Shown: positions 34,223-43,011 of the stretch, one piece after another
How the letters are laid out: each line of letters opens with the position of its first letter
How positions within the stretch are numbered: position 1 is the stretch's first letter
Assembly (NCBI RefSeq): GCF_004363655.1
Contig: NZ_SNZH01000001.1
Coordinates: 520,451-584,450, forward strand
Origin: Tahibacter aquaticus
Lineage (GTDB): Bacteria > Pseudomonadota > Gammaproteobacteria > Xanthomonadales > Rhodanobacteraceae
Direction of reading: 5' to 3'
Length of the DNA: 64,000 nt
The notes under the pieces: generated by a model
What the model saw: only the letters and a program-made list of their open reading frames with translations
Told to the model about the DNA's origin: nothing
The model's database searches: none
Made by a program: the position numbers and the translations under genes

Positions 34223-36601
34223 ATGAAACCTTGCCTTCGACTGTTCTTCGCCATCGTGCTGGCGACAGCGGCTTTCGACGCATTCGCCCAGGCACTGATT
34301 CGCGTGCCGTCCCAGGCCACGCTGCAACAGGCCATCGGCAACGTCAGCGACGGCGGTGTCATCGAGATCGCGGCCGGCACCTATCCGGCTCCAGCCGGTG
34401 GCTTCATCATTTTCAGCACGCAGAAGCGCTTCACCATCCGTGCGGCAGCAGGCGCCACGGTCGTGCTCAGCGGGGCCGGTTCAAACATTTTGCATTTTTC
34501 CAACTCATCCACCACTACTGGCCGGCCGGTCACCTTCGAGCGCCTGACCTTTTCGGGCGGCAACTCCAACCTCGGCAGCGTCGGCGGCGCGGTCACCCTG
34601 GTGACGGCGGACGCCACTTTCGTCGGCTGCACCTTCCAGAACAACGCGGCCACGGGGACCGATGGCGGCGGCGGCGCCATCCTGTCGCAGGCCTCGTCCG
34701 TCTTCATCGTAGACAGCGTGTTCAGCGGCAACAATGCGCGCCGCTACGGCGGCGCCCTGGGCATTTCCGGCGGCAGCCGCGCGACGATCCACAACACGCG
34801 CTTCGTCAACAACCGGGTCAATCTGCCCAACCACTTTCGCGACTCGCTGGGCGGCGCGATCTTCCTGCTCGATTCGGAACTGCGCTTCACCAATACGCGC
34901 TTCGAGAACAACCAGGCAGGTTTCTCCGGCGGCGCGATCTACAGTTTCGGTTCCTGGACGACTCCGGCGAACATGCTCGACACAACGATCGTCGGCAGCA
35001 ACAGCACGTTCGTGGGTAACCGGCTGCAACGCGACCCCACGTCACCGGCAGCCACGCCGACCACCGGTGGCGCCATACAGGCTGAAGACGATGTGAAAAT
35101 TTATCTTCACAACACACGCTTCAGCGGCAATTCGGCCACACAGGGCGGCGGCGTCGCCACGTATCGCAGCATTATTGAAATTTACGACAGTACATTCCGC
35201 GACAATGTCGCAACCGGCAATACCGGCGGCGACGGCTATGGCGGAGCAGGCCTCATCGTCTCCGACGACCAGGCCGCCGTCGACGGCAGCATCAACCGGC
35301 AGAACGGCATGCTGTTCATCCGCAACTCGCTGTTCCAGGGCCGCAGCAGCGGCACGCAGGCCAACGCGCGCTACGGTGGCTGCATCGCCGCGGTCGGCGA
35401 CACCGTTCGACAGTTCGGCAACCCGCCCGTGGGAACACCGGCGCAAAACAGGGCGATCCTCGACATCGCTGATTCGGCCTTCGTCAGCTGCCTGGTCACC
35501 GAAAACGGCGGCGGCGGTGTTGGCGGCGCGATCATGGGCCAACTGATCGACCTGAGCGTCGAACGCTCGATCTTTCTCTTCAACGAGGCGCGGCGAGGCG
35601 CGGACTACACCGGCGGCGGCGGCGGCATTTTCATTTTCAGCAGCAGCACCGCCAACATCCAGTCGACGACGTTCGCACGCTCGGTCGCGGGCTTCAACGG
35701 CGGCGCGATCGCGGCGATAGGTTCCAATCTGGACGTCAGCAACAGCAATTTCATCGACAACCAGATGACCGCCGGTGCCTGGGGCGGATCCGCCATCTAC
35801 AGCTCGCCGCAGGATTTCGGCGCGCCTCTGCCGATTGTCGACGCAACAGGCCTGGTCCAGAACAGCGTATTCACCGGCAACCAGGGCGGTGCGACGCTAC
35901 TCGAATACGACGAAGCGGACGGTCCGTTCAACCGAATACGCTACGGCGGCAATCGCGTATTTCCCGACGATGCCAATTTCTTCGTCAACGCGATCGCGCC
36001 AGGCGTGCAGACTGCCGCCCAGCTCAACGGGCTGGTGCTGCATGGCGCCTCCAAGGCACCGGCCGCGAATCAGGGTCTGAGCACCGCACCGGTCGTCGCG
36101 GGAATGGTGACAGCCCCCCGCGGCGTGCTCTCCACCAGCGCCGCGGGCGACGCGCCCGCACCGGTGTTCAGCAATCTGGCGTACGCCTTCAGCGGAGGAA
36201 GCGGCACACTCAACGGCGCCCCCGGAGCCACCACTGCGGGATTTGCATCACCCGCAGGCGCCGGCATTCACACGCTGACCGTAGCCGGCGAAACCTTCAC
36301 CAGCCCGGTCGTCAACGCACCCGTCCCGGCCACGGCTCTGTCGCTGGCGCCACCGGATGCCGCAACCGGCGCAACCAGCATCTTGAGCTGGTCAGCCGTA
36401 TCCGGCACATTTCTGGAGCACATGATCAACGAGGGCGTCGGCAGGTCGCTGGCGGCGACGGGGGCGATCAGCCTGGGTACCGTGACCGGTACGCGCACCT
36501 ACCGCGGCCTGGTCATTACCCGCGAAGGGGGCGCCGTCGATGCTGCCCGGCTGGACGTCGCCGACACGCTGATCTTCAAGGACGATCTGGAATCGCCCTG
36601 A
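34223..36601 (+). CDS. Secreted right-handed beta-helix protein with C-terminal IFK motif
   Basis: 792 residues. Signal peptide (MKPCLRLFFAIVLATAAFDAFA). From about residue 40 to 560 it shows repeated short strands with N/S/G-rich turns (FSGNNARRYGGALGISGG, FENNQAGFSGGAIYSFG, FRDNVATGNTGGDGYGGAG), characteristic of pectate-lyase-like or autotransporter-like parallel beta-helices (CSLREA/polymorphic outer membrane protein style). A C-terminal beta domain follows, and the protein ends TLIFKDDLESP, like two proteases of this window. No catalytic residues are apparent. It may be a surface adhesin or glycan-binding/modifying protein. It sits inside the glycan locus, 103 bases after the membrane transferase. 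AAGAGG ahead of the ATG fixes the start. Confidence 0.75.
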   Translation: MKPCLRLFFAIVLATAAFDAFAQALIRVPSQATLQQAIGNVSDGGVIEIAAGTYPAPAGGFIIFSTQKRFTIRAAAGATVVLSGAGSNILHFSNSSTTTGRPVTFERLTFSGGNSNLGSVGGAVTLVTADATFVGCTFQNNAATGTDGGGGAILSQASSVFIVDSVFSGNNARRYGGALGISGGSRATIHNTRFVNNRVNLPNHFRDSLGGAIFLLDSELRFTNTRFENNQAGFSGGAIYSFGSWTTPANMLDTTIVGSNSTFVGNRLQRDPTSPAATPTTGGAIQAEDDVKIYLHNTRFSGNSATQGGGVATYRSIIEIYDSTFRDNVATGNTGGDGYGGAGLIVSDDQAAVDGSINRQNGMLFIRNSLFQGRSSGTQANARYGGCIAAVGDTVRQFGNPPVGTPAQNRAILDIADSAFVSCLVTENGGGGVGGAIMGQLIDLSVERSIFLFNEARRGADYTGGGGGIFIFSSSTANIQSTTFARSVAGFNGGAIAAIGSNLDVSNSNFIDNQMTAGAWGGSAIYSSPQDFGAPLPIVDATGLVQNSVFTGNQGGATLLEYDEADGPFNRIRYGGNRVFPDDANFFVNAIAPGVQTAAQLNGLVLHGASKAPAANQGLSTAPVVAGMVTAPRGVLSTSAAGDAPAPVFSNLAYAFSGGSGTLNGAPGATTAGFASPAGAGIHTLTVAGETFTSPVVNAPVPATALSLAPPDAATGATSILSWSAVSGTFLEHMINEGVGRSLAATGAISLGTVTGTRTYRGLVITREGGAVDAARLDVADTLIFKDDLESP

Positions 36602-36799
36602 GTCCGCAGCGGGGCTGGCGGCGTCAGGGCGCCAGCTTCCCTTCCGGCGAAGCCGCGTCGAACTGGCACAATGGCATGCCGCGACCGGGTAGCGCCGCTG
36701 CGTCCGGGCCGGCACCAGTGGCCGCTGGACCGGAAATACCCGGCCCCCTAATGGACACCAGTTTTTCGCGCGCTTTCGGCGCCGCGTAACGGAGCAAGC

Positions 36800-37537
36800 A
36801 TGCGCAGGATCCTCATCATCGGCGCGGCCTCGGCCATCGCCGAAGCCACCGCCCGCGAGTTCGCGGGGCGCGGCGACGCCCTTTGCCTGGTCGGCCGCGA
36901 CGCCGCACGCCTGGCCACCATCGCCGCCGACCTCACCGTCCGCGGCGCCGTACGTACCGCCACGGCCGTGCTCGACGTCACCGACTTTGCCGCCCATGCC
37001 GGCGTGATCGAGCAGGCCGAGCGCGATCTGGGCGGCCTGGACACGGTGCTGATCGCCCATGGCACGCTGTCGGACCAAGCCGAATGCGAACGCTCCGTCG
37101 ACACGCTGCGGCGCGAATTCGACATCAATGCGCTCAGCGTCATGAGCCTGCTCACGCCGCTGGCCAACCGCTTCGCCGCACAGGGCCACGGCACGCTGGC
37201 GGTTATTTCCTCGGTCGCCGGCGACCGCGGCCGTATGTCCAACTACGCCTACGGCTCGGCCAAGGCCGCGCTCAGTGCGTTTCTTTCCGGCCTGCGCCAG
37301 CGCCTGCAGAAATCCGGCGTCAACGTGCTCACGATCAAGCCCGGCTTCGTCGACACGCCGATGACCAAAGATTTTCTCAAAGGCGCACTTTGGGCAAAAC
37401 CGGAAGATGTGGCAAAAGGCATCGTCAAGGCGATCGACAAGGGCCGCAGCGTGGTCTACCTGCCCTGGTTCTGGTGGCTGATCATGCTGGTGATCCGCAA
37501 CGTGCCGGAATTCGTCTTCAAGCGGGTGAAGCTGTGA
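36800..37537 (+). CDS. DprE2-like short-chain reductase (2-keto polyprenyl sugar reductase)
   Basis: 245 residues. Short-chain dehydrogenase with the nucleotide motif GAASAIAEATARE, catalytic S in ISSVAG, and YAYGSAKAAL (YxxxK). The C-terminal VVYLPWFWWLIMLVIRNVPE is like mycobacterial DprE2 (Rv3791), which reduces the keto intermediate released by DprE1 to polyprenylphosphoryl-arabinose with NADH. In mycobacteria dprE1 and dprE2 are adjacent; here eight kilobases of other sugar genes lie between them. CGGAG lies 10 bases before the ATG. It overlaps the next gene by 4 bases. Confidence 0.82.
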   Translation: MRRILIIGAASAIAEATAREFAGRGDALCLVGRDAARLATIAADLTVRGAVRTATAVLDVTDFAAHAGVIEQAERDLGGLDTVLIAHGTLSDQAECERSVDTLRREFDINALSVMSLLTPLANRFAAQGHGTLAVISSVAGDRGRMSNYAYGSAKAALSAFLSGLRQRLQKSGVNVLTIKPGFVDTPMTKDFLKGALWAKPEDVAKGIVKAIDKGRSVVYLPWFWWLIMLVIRNVPEFVFKRVKL

Positions 37538-38481
37538 ATCTGCCCAAGGACGCCAGACTGGTACTCACCGGCGCCGCCGGCCTGGTCGGGCAGAACCTCG
37601 TCGTCGAGCTGAAGGCGCAGGGCTATACCAACCTCGTCGCCATCGACAAGCACGCGCACAACCTGGCCATCCTGCGCCAGCTGCATCCGGACGTGACCAC
37701 GCTCGAGGCCGACCTGGCCGAGCCGGGCGGCTGGACCGACAGCTTCGCCGGCGCCGCGTGCGTGGTGCAGCTGCATGCGCAGATCACCGGCAAGTACGCC
37801 GAGGAATTCGTGCGCAACAACGAGCACGCGACGCGGCGGGTACTCGATGCCGTGCGCAAGTACGAAGTGCCGTTCCTGGTGCATATCAGCTCGTCGGTAG
37901 TGAACTCGGTCGCCAACGACGACTACACCAATACCAAGAAGGCACAGGAAAAGCTCGTCGCCGTAAGCGGCCTGAAACACTGCACCCTGCGCCCGACACT
38001 GATGTTCGGCTGGTTCGATCCCAAGCACCTGGGCTGGCTGTCGCGCTTCATGGCCAAGGTGCCGGTATTCCCGATTCCCGGCCACGGCCGATATATGCGC
38101 CAGCCGCTGTACGAGCGCGATTTCTGCCGCTGTATCGTCAAGTGCATAGAGACGCAGCCCGATGGCGCCATCTACGACATCTGCGGCGAGACACGCATCG
38201 ACTACGTCGACATCATCCATACGATCAAGCGCGCGAAGAACCTGCGCACGCCCATCGTGCACATCCCGTACTGGCTCTTCAAGGCGCTGCTCAAGACCTA
38301 CGCGCTGTTCAGCAACAAGCCGCCGTTCACCGCGGCGCAGCTGGACGCGCTGACCGCCGGCGACGAATTCAGCGGCATCGACACCCTGGCGGTATTCGGC
38401 GTCACGCAGACACCGTTCGCCGAGGCGGTACGGGAAAGTTATTGCGATCCGCGCTACAGCGGCATCGTGCTGGAACGATGA
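37534..38481 (+). CDS. NAD-dependent epimerase/dehydratase (extended SDR)
   Basis: 315 residues, GTG start inside the previous stop (GTGA). Rossmann motif TGAAGLVGQN near the N-terminus and YTNTK as YxxxK, preceded by ISSSVVNS. These mark a nucleotide-sugar epimerase, dehydratase or reductase of the extended SDR type. The substrate is unknown; with a FAD enzyme and methyltransferase following, it probably modifies a sugar or a polyprenyl-linked intermediate of the surface glycan. Length is normal for the family. Confidence 0.82.
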   Translation: MNLPKDARLVLTGAAGLVGQNLVVELKAQGYTNLVAIDKHAHNLAILRQLHPDVTTLEADLAEPGGWTDSFAGAACVVQLHAQITGKYAEEFVRNNEHATRRVLDAVRKYEVPFLVHISSSVVNSVANDDYTNTKKAQEKLVAVSGLKHCTLRPTLMFGWFDPKHLGWLSRFMAKVPVFPIPGHGRYMRQPLYERDFCRCIVKCIETQPDGAIYDICGETRIDYVDIIHTIKRAKNLRTPIVHIPYWLFKALLKTYALFSNKPPFTAAQLDALTAGDEFSGIDTLAVFGVTQTPFAEAVRESYCDPRYSGIVLER

Positions 38482-38492
38482 AAGGAAGCGGC

Positions 38493-39794
38493 ATGCAGCA
38501 GACGGTCAGGAAACGCTTTGCCATCCTCGGCGCTGGCCCGATGGGGCTGATGGCGGCGATGGAGATACTCAAGGCCGGTCACGAGGTCGACATCTACGAA
38601 CGCGACGACCGCATCGGCGGCATGTCGGCCGCGTTCGATTTCGACGGGCTGCAGATCGAGCGTTACTACCATTTCGTCTGCAAGACCGACGACCCGCTGT
38701 TCGAGCTGATGCAGGAACTCGGCATCGCCCACACCCTGAAGTGGACCGATACCCGGATGGGCTTCTACTGCCAGGGCAAACTGTACAAGTGGGGCACGCC
38801 GTTCGCCCTGCTCGGCTTCGACAAGCTCGGCTGGATCGACAAGTTCCGCTACGCCCTGCACGTGATGCGCACCAAGTCGATCAAGGACTGGCGCGCACTG
38901 GACAAGGTCGGCGTTACCGACTGGCTCAAGGCCAACCTGGGCGCACGCGCCTACGACGTGCTGTGGCAGCGCCTGTTCCATCTCAAGTTCTACGAATACA
39001 AAGATAAACTTTCTGCGGCCTGGCTGGGCACGCGCATCAAGCGCGTCGCGCTGTCGCGCAAGAACCTGCTGCAGGAATCGCTGGGCTATATCGAAGGCGG
39101 CTCGGAAACGCTGCTGCAGAAAATGCAGGAATTCATCCTTGCCCGCGGCGGCCGCATTCACCTGGGCGCCGGCATCGAACGCGTCAATGCCCCCGCCGGC
39201 AAGGTCGACAGCATCGTGGTCAGGGGCGAAACCATCGCCGTCGACAACGTCGTCAGCACGGCGCCGATCCAGTACGTACCGGCGCTGGTGCCCGACCTGC
39301 CCGAAGCGTTCGCCGCGCGCATCCGCGCGCTGGAAAACATTCCGGTGGTCTGCGTCATCCTCAAGCTGAAGCAGCCGCTGAGCGAAAACTTCTGGATGAA
39401 TATCTGCGACGACAGCATCGATATTCCCGGCGTGATCGAGTACTCCAATCTCAATCCGGGCACCGGCCCGGCCATCGTCTATGCGCCGTTCTACATGCCC
39501 AAGACGCATGCCAAATACGCGCGGCCGCACAGCGAATTCATCGAGGAAGTGTTGGGCTACCTGCCCAAGATCAATCCGGCCTTCTCGCGTGACTGGGTAT
39601 TGGCCAGCCACTGCCATCGCTACGAGTTTGCCCAGGCCGTCTGCCCGCCGGGCTTCTACGACATGCTGCCGCCGATGCAGACGCCGATCGCCGGCCTGTG
39701 CATGGCCGACACGGCGTATTACTACCCGGAAGACCGTTCCATCTGCGAAAGCGTCAAGGTCGCCAAGACCCTGGCGCAAACTGCCCTAGCGTGA
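38493..39794 (+). CDS. FAD-dependent amine-oxidase/protoporphyrinogen-oxidase-like oxidoreductase
   Basis: 433 residues. The N-terminal dinucleotide site ILGAGPMGLMAAMEILKAGHEV is followed by YERDDRIGGMSAAF, as in flavin amine oxidases and the NAD(P)-binding proteins found in polysaccharide clusters (UDP-galactopyranose mutase relatives are a further option). The C-terminal FAD contact GLCMADTAYYYPEDRSICES is typical. The function in glycan clusters is not known to me. Two starts are possible: ATG 38478, overlapping the previous stop, or ATG 38493 with AAAGGA 7 bases before it; I chose the second. It ends 10 bases before the methyltransferase. Confidence 0.78.
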   Translation: MQQTVRKRFAILGAGPMGLMAAMEILKAGHEVDIYERDDRIGGMSAAFDFDGLQIERYYHFVCKTDDPLFELMQELGIAHTLKWTDTRMGFYCQGKLYKWGTPFALLGFDKLGWIDKFRYALHVMRTKSIKDWRALDKVGVTDWLKANLGARAYDVLWQRLFHLKFYEYKDKLSAAWLGTRIKRVALSRKNLLQESLGYIEGGSETLLQKMQEFILARGGRIHLGAGIERVNAPAGKVDSIVVRGETIAVDNVVSTAPIQYVPALVPDLPEAFAARIRALENIPVVCVILKLKQPLSENFWMNICDDSIDIPGVIEYSNLNPGTGPAIVYAPFYMPKTHAKYARPHSEFIEEVLGYLPKINPAFSRDWVLASHCHRYEFAQAVCPPGFYDMLPPMQTPIAGLCMADTAYYYPEDRSICESVKVAKTLAQTALA

Positions 39795-39804
39795 GGCTGT
39801 AGCC

Positions 39805-40482
39805 ATGTCCGAATCCAAGGTCGAACTCGACAAGCTGTACAACCAGCGCTTCCCCGAAGCGGCGCTGGCGCAGAAGCACGCCATCTGGAAAGTGCTGTGC
39901 AGCGACTTCTTCAGCCGCTACGTCAAGCCTACCGACACCGTGGTCGACATCGGCGCGGGCTACTGCGAATTCATCAACAACATCCAGGCCGGCAAGAAGA
40001 TCGCGGTCGATCTCAACCCCGATGTGCGCCGCTTCGCGGCCGCCGACGTGCACGTGATCAACGAGTCGTGCACGGCGATCCGCGAACTCGACAGCAACAG
40101 CGTCGACGTGGTGTTCATGAGCAACTTCCTCGAACACCTGCCGAGCAAAGACATGGTGCTGGACACCTTCCGCGAATGCCAGCGCATCCTGCGCCCCGGC
40201 GGCCGCGTCATGGTGCTGCAGCCCAACATCCGCTATCTGCCCGGTGAATACTGGGACTATTTCGACCATCACACGCCGCTGACCGAGCGCAGCCTGGTCG
40301 AAGGCCTGCAGCTGGCCGGCCTGACGCCGACGACGGTGATCGCGAAGTTCCTGCCGTATACGACCAAGAGCCGTCTGCCGCAGGCCGCCTGGCTGGTGCA
40401 GCTCTACCTCAAAGTTCCTCTGGCCTGGCATGTGCTCGGCAAGCAGGCGTTCGTCGTGGCCGAACAACGGGCGGCAGGATGA
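39805..40482 (+). CDS. Class I SAM-dependent methyltransferase
   Basis: 225 residues. SAM motif I VVDIGAGYCEF, an acidic end of strand 2 in IAVDLNPD, SVDVVFMSNFLEHL and a post-motif ILRPGGRVMVLQPN show a Methyltransf_11-type fold. The C-terminal quarter is hydrophobic (AAWLVQLYLKVPLAW) and may touch the membrane. It probably methylates a sugar or lipid-linked intermediate. It begins an MT-gtrA-membrane transferase set; traces of a second such set appear to lie at 42900-43410. Confidence 0.85.
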   Translation: MSESKVELDKLYNQRFPEAALAQKHAIWKVLCSDFFSRYVKPTDTVVDIGAGYCEFINNIQAGKKIAVDLNPDVRRFAAADVHVINESCTAIRELDSNSVDVVFMSNFLEHLPSKDMVLDTFRECQRILRPGGRVMVLQPNIRYLPGEYWDYFDHHTPLTERSLVEGLQLAGLTPTTVIAKFLPYTTKSRLPQAAWLVQLYLKVPLAWHVLGKQAFVVAEQRAAG

Positions 40483-40525
40483 GCATCCCCGGACCGCCGG
40501 CGGCGTCTGCAGCGCGGACCGGCCA

Positions 40526-40930
40526 TTGAAGCGCCAGCTCGTCACGTTCATCGCCGTCAGCGCCATCGCGGCGCTGATGAACTTCGCCTCGCGCGCCGCG
40601 TTCAGCCTGGTGCTGCCGTATGCGCTGGCCATCATGGCAGCGTTCGTCGTCGGCCTGTCGACGGCGTTCGTGCTCAATCGGCGCTTTGTCTTCGTCGACG
40701 GCCATGGCCACGCCGCAGGCCAGCTGCTGCGCTTTACCCTCGTCAACCTGGCGGGCCTTGCGCTGACACTCGCGGTCAGCCTGCTGCTGGTGCACGTCGT
40801 CCTGCCCGCAGCCGGCTGGCGGTGGCATGCCGAGGAAGTTGCTCATGCCATCGGTATCGCCGCGCCTATCCTGATGAGCTTTTTCGGCCACAAATACTTC
40901 TCGTTCCGAAAAAACGCCGCCGCATCATGA
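40526..40930 (+). CDS. GtrA-family membrane protein, copy 2
   Basis: 134 residues with four membrane segments and VLNRRFVFVDG, the GtrA signature, plus a C-terminal GHKYFSFRK. A TTG start at 40526 is proposed: it gives LKRQLVTF, which lines up with MKRQLSHE of copy 1, whereas the only upstream in-frame ATG (40430) lies 53 bases inside the methyltransferase gene. The stop overlaps the next ATG by 4 bases (ATGA). It is a putative polyprenyl-phosphate-sugar flippase working with the following membrane protein. Confidence 0.82.
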   Translation: MKRQLVTFIAVSAIAALMNFASRAAFSLVLPYALAIMAAFVVGLSTAFVLNRRFVFVDGHGHAAGQLLRFTLVNLAGLALTLAVSLLLVHVVLPAAGWRWHAEEVAHAIGIAAPILMSFFGHKYFSFRKNAAAS

Positions 40931-42897
40931 CCGCGCCGGTATCTACCGCACCGGCCGTGGAGCGTCCGGCGGCAACGGCTGCCGCCGCCGACGCGCGGCA
41001 CGCCAGTGCGCGCCGCGCCGTGGTGGTTGCCGTGGTCTGCGCACTCATGGTGCTCGCGGCCCGCGCCTGGCTGGTGCTGACCTTCGGCAGCAGTCTGCCC
41101 TTCTGGGACCAGTGGGCCGCCGAAGGAATGGGCACGTTCAAGCCGCTCCTTGAAGGCCGTTACGACTGGCATCAGCTGTTCAGTGCGCACAACGAGCATC
41201 GCATCGGCCTGACCCGTCTCTGGGCCATCGCACTGTTCCTGCTCAACGACGCGCAGTGGGACGCACGCGTGCAGTGTCTGGCGAACGCACTGATCGTCTG
41301 CACCAGCGTCGGACTGTTCGCGGCCTACCTGGTACGACGCCTGCCGGCCGGGCGGGCGGCCATGCTCTGCGGACTGCTGGTTCTCACGGCGGTGCTACCG
41401 TTCTCGTGGGAAAACACGATCGCCGGATTCCAGAATGGGTTCTATTTTCTGATCCTGCTGACATTCGCATTGCTGTGGATTGCAGCTCACCGCCCGCCCT
41501 CGCCTGGCACATTGTTGTTGCTGGTGGTGCTGTCGCTGGCATCGGTATTTACGATCGCGACCGGCATCTTCGCGCCGCTTTCCTGTTGCGCCGTGCTGGT
41601 GTCGCGCGCGTTCGCAGGACGCGTTTCCTGGCGCGCGACCGCCCTGCTGGTTGTGCCACTGCTGGTGATCGCGCTGGCGGCGGCCACACAGATTCCACAC
41701 CCGGCGTATCACGAATCGCTCAGGACGCAGGACCTGTTCGAGCTTGTCCGCGCCGTGGCGGTCACGACGAGCTGGCCGTTTGTCGCGCCAGCGACACTGG
41801 CGCTCTCGCTGCCGTTTGCGCTGTTTTTCTGGCGCTTCTGCAGCAAGCGCGAGGCCGATTCCGTCGATCTGTTTTTCAGCGGCCTGTACGTCTGGTGGGC
41901 GCTGACGGCGTTCGCGACAGCCTACTCACGCGGGCACGACATGCTCGGTGTGCCGTCCCGCTACACCGACCTGCTCGCCTTCGGCTGCATGGCGCTGGGC
42001 TATTTCGCCCTGCGCCTGCTCGACGCTCCGAACGAGGGCGCGGCGCAGCGCCGGCGGCAACGCGCGCTCGCCGCCAGCGTCGCGCTACTGCTGTGCGGCG
42101 GCTTCGTAGCGCAGAGCGTGGTTCATGTTCCGCTGCTACTGGACCGCCATTTCCTGACGCGCATCGAGGCTGTGAATGTGCGTGCCTTTATCGACGGCGA
42201 TGCGACCGCCCTCAGCGCCAAGCCAGCGTTCTACATTCCCTATCCGGATGCCGCTGCACTGGGCGCTGCCTTGTCCGACACAACGCTGCGGCGGTTTCTT
42301 CCGGTATCCGTCGCGCCCCGGGATGGCACGAACGCCGCAACACACTGCGCACCGCCAGGTCCTGTTGCCGCCCAGCACCCGGCGCCAGAAGTATGCCCGC
42401 CGACCGCCGGCCGGCTGTCGGCACTGAGCGTCGCGCTGTGGCAGCGGTTCGCGCCAGGGGTCTTGCCGCGTCTCGAACCACAAGCCCGTCCGGACCTGCA
42501 AACCGGTCTGCGCTGCACGTTGCACACGCTCAACGCAACGGGACCACAAGGGGACAAGATGTTCGTCGTGACTTATGCGGCGACGTTGCGCGTGGCGGGG
42601 ATCGTTGTACACACCGGGACACCTGCTGAGCGCCGACCACTGCAGATCGGGCTGCTGAGCGAATCCGGCCAGTTCTATGCAGCGACCACCTGGCGCCCGC
42701 GTGCACGCGATCCGGTCGTGCACCTGCCCGGCCAGGCCGTTTCCAGAGGGGCTTCGTTCGACCTCGGTGTCGATGCCTCAGCCGTGCCACACGGCCGCTA
42801 CCGGATCATGCTCGGCGACGCCGATCCGGCCGAAAGCTGCGATAGCGGCTACCGGCTCGACATCCTGCGCGACAGTGATGCGATGTTGATGTACTGA
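40927..42897 (+). CDS. Polytopic membrane protein, probable GT-C-type glycosyltransferase
   Basis: 656 residues. After an Ala-rich cytoplasmic start and one membrane segment comes a first outer loop with SLPFWDQW, then NEHRIGLTRLW and about ten more membrane segments up to residue 410. A C-terminal soluble domain (about 420-656, beta-rich) follows, with HCAPPGPVAAQHP, LRCTLHTLNATG and a last DPAESCDSGYRLD. The plan, membrane core with an extracytoplasmic tail domain and acidic first loop, fits GT-C transferases that use polyprenyl-phosphate sugars, arabinosyltransferases included. The donor is unknown. It is translationally coupled to gtrA copy 2. Confidence 0.65.
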   Translation: MTAPVSTAPAVERPAATAAAADARHASARRAVVVAVVCALMVLAARAWLVLTFGSSLPFWDQWAAEGMGTFKPLLEGRYDWHQLFSAHNEHRIGLTRLWAIALFLLNDAQWDARVQCLANALIVCTSVGLFAAYLVRRLPAGRAAMLCGLLVLTAVLPFSWENTIAGFQNGFYFLILLTFALLWIAAHRPPSPGTLLLLVVLSLASVFTIATGIFAPLSCCAVLVSRAFAGRVSWRATALLVVPLLVIALAAATQIPHPAYHESLRTQDLFELVRAVAVTTSWPFVAPATLALSLPFALFFWRFCSKREADSVDLFFSGLYVWWALTAFATAYSRGHDMLGVPSRYTDLLAFGCMALGYFALRLLDAPNEGAAQRRRQRALAASVALLLCGGFVAQSVVHVPLLLDRHFLTRIEAVNVRAFIDGDATALSAKPAFYIPYPDAAALGAALSDTTLRRFLPVSVAPRDGTNAATHCAPPGPVAAQHPAPEVCPPTAGRLSALSVALWQRFAPGVLPRLEPQARPDLQTGLRCTLHTLNATGPQGDKMFVVTYAATLRVAGIVVHTGTPAERRPLQIGLLSESGQFYAATTWRPRARDPVVHLPGQAVSRGASFDLGVDASAVPHGRYRIMLGDADPAESCDSGYRLDILRDSDAMLMY

Positions 42898-42941
42898 CTT
42901 GCTGGCCAGCAGCCAGTGAGCGACAGGCCGTTGGCCGGGGT

Positions 42942-42983
42942 ATGTTGGAGGACCTGGCTTTCGTCGCCACCCAGAAGCGCTGA
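42942..42983 (+). pseudogene. Possible C-terminal remnant of a methyltransferase
   Basis: A short frame reads MLEDLAFVATQKR before a TGA at 42981. It matches the end of the intact methyltransferase at 39805-40482 (VLGKQAFVVAEQR) at 6 of 13 positions. It lies just before the decayed gtrA, the place a methyltransferase holds in the intact set. The match is short, so this is tentative. Confidence 0.3.
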
Positions 42984-43011
42984 CGCTCGTCGCCTGACCA
43001 GCAAAACCGGC

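Noticed and set aside
32128-42897. Reading the large membrane proteins as O-antigen polymerase (Wzy) or flippase (Wzx)
   Set aside because: The locus has an ABC exporter (Wzm/Wzt), no Wzx-like sequence, and the proteins follow gtrA genes with an acidic first loop, which fits Gtr/GT-C transferases better.
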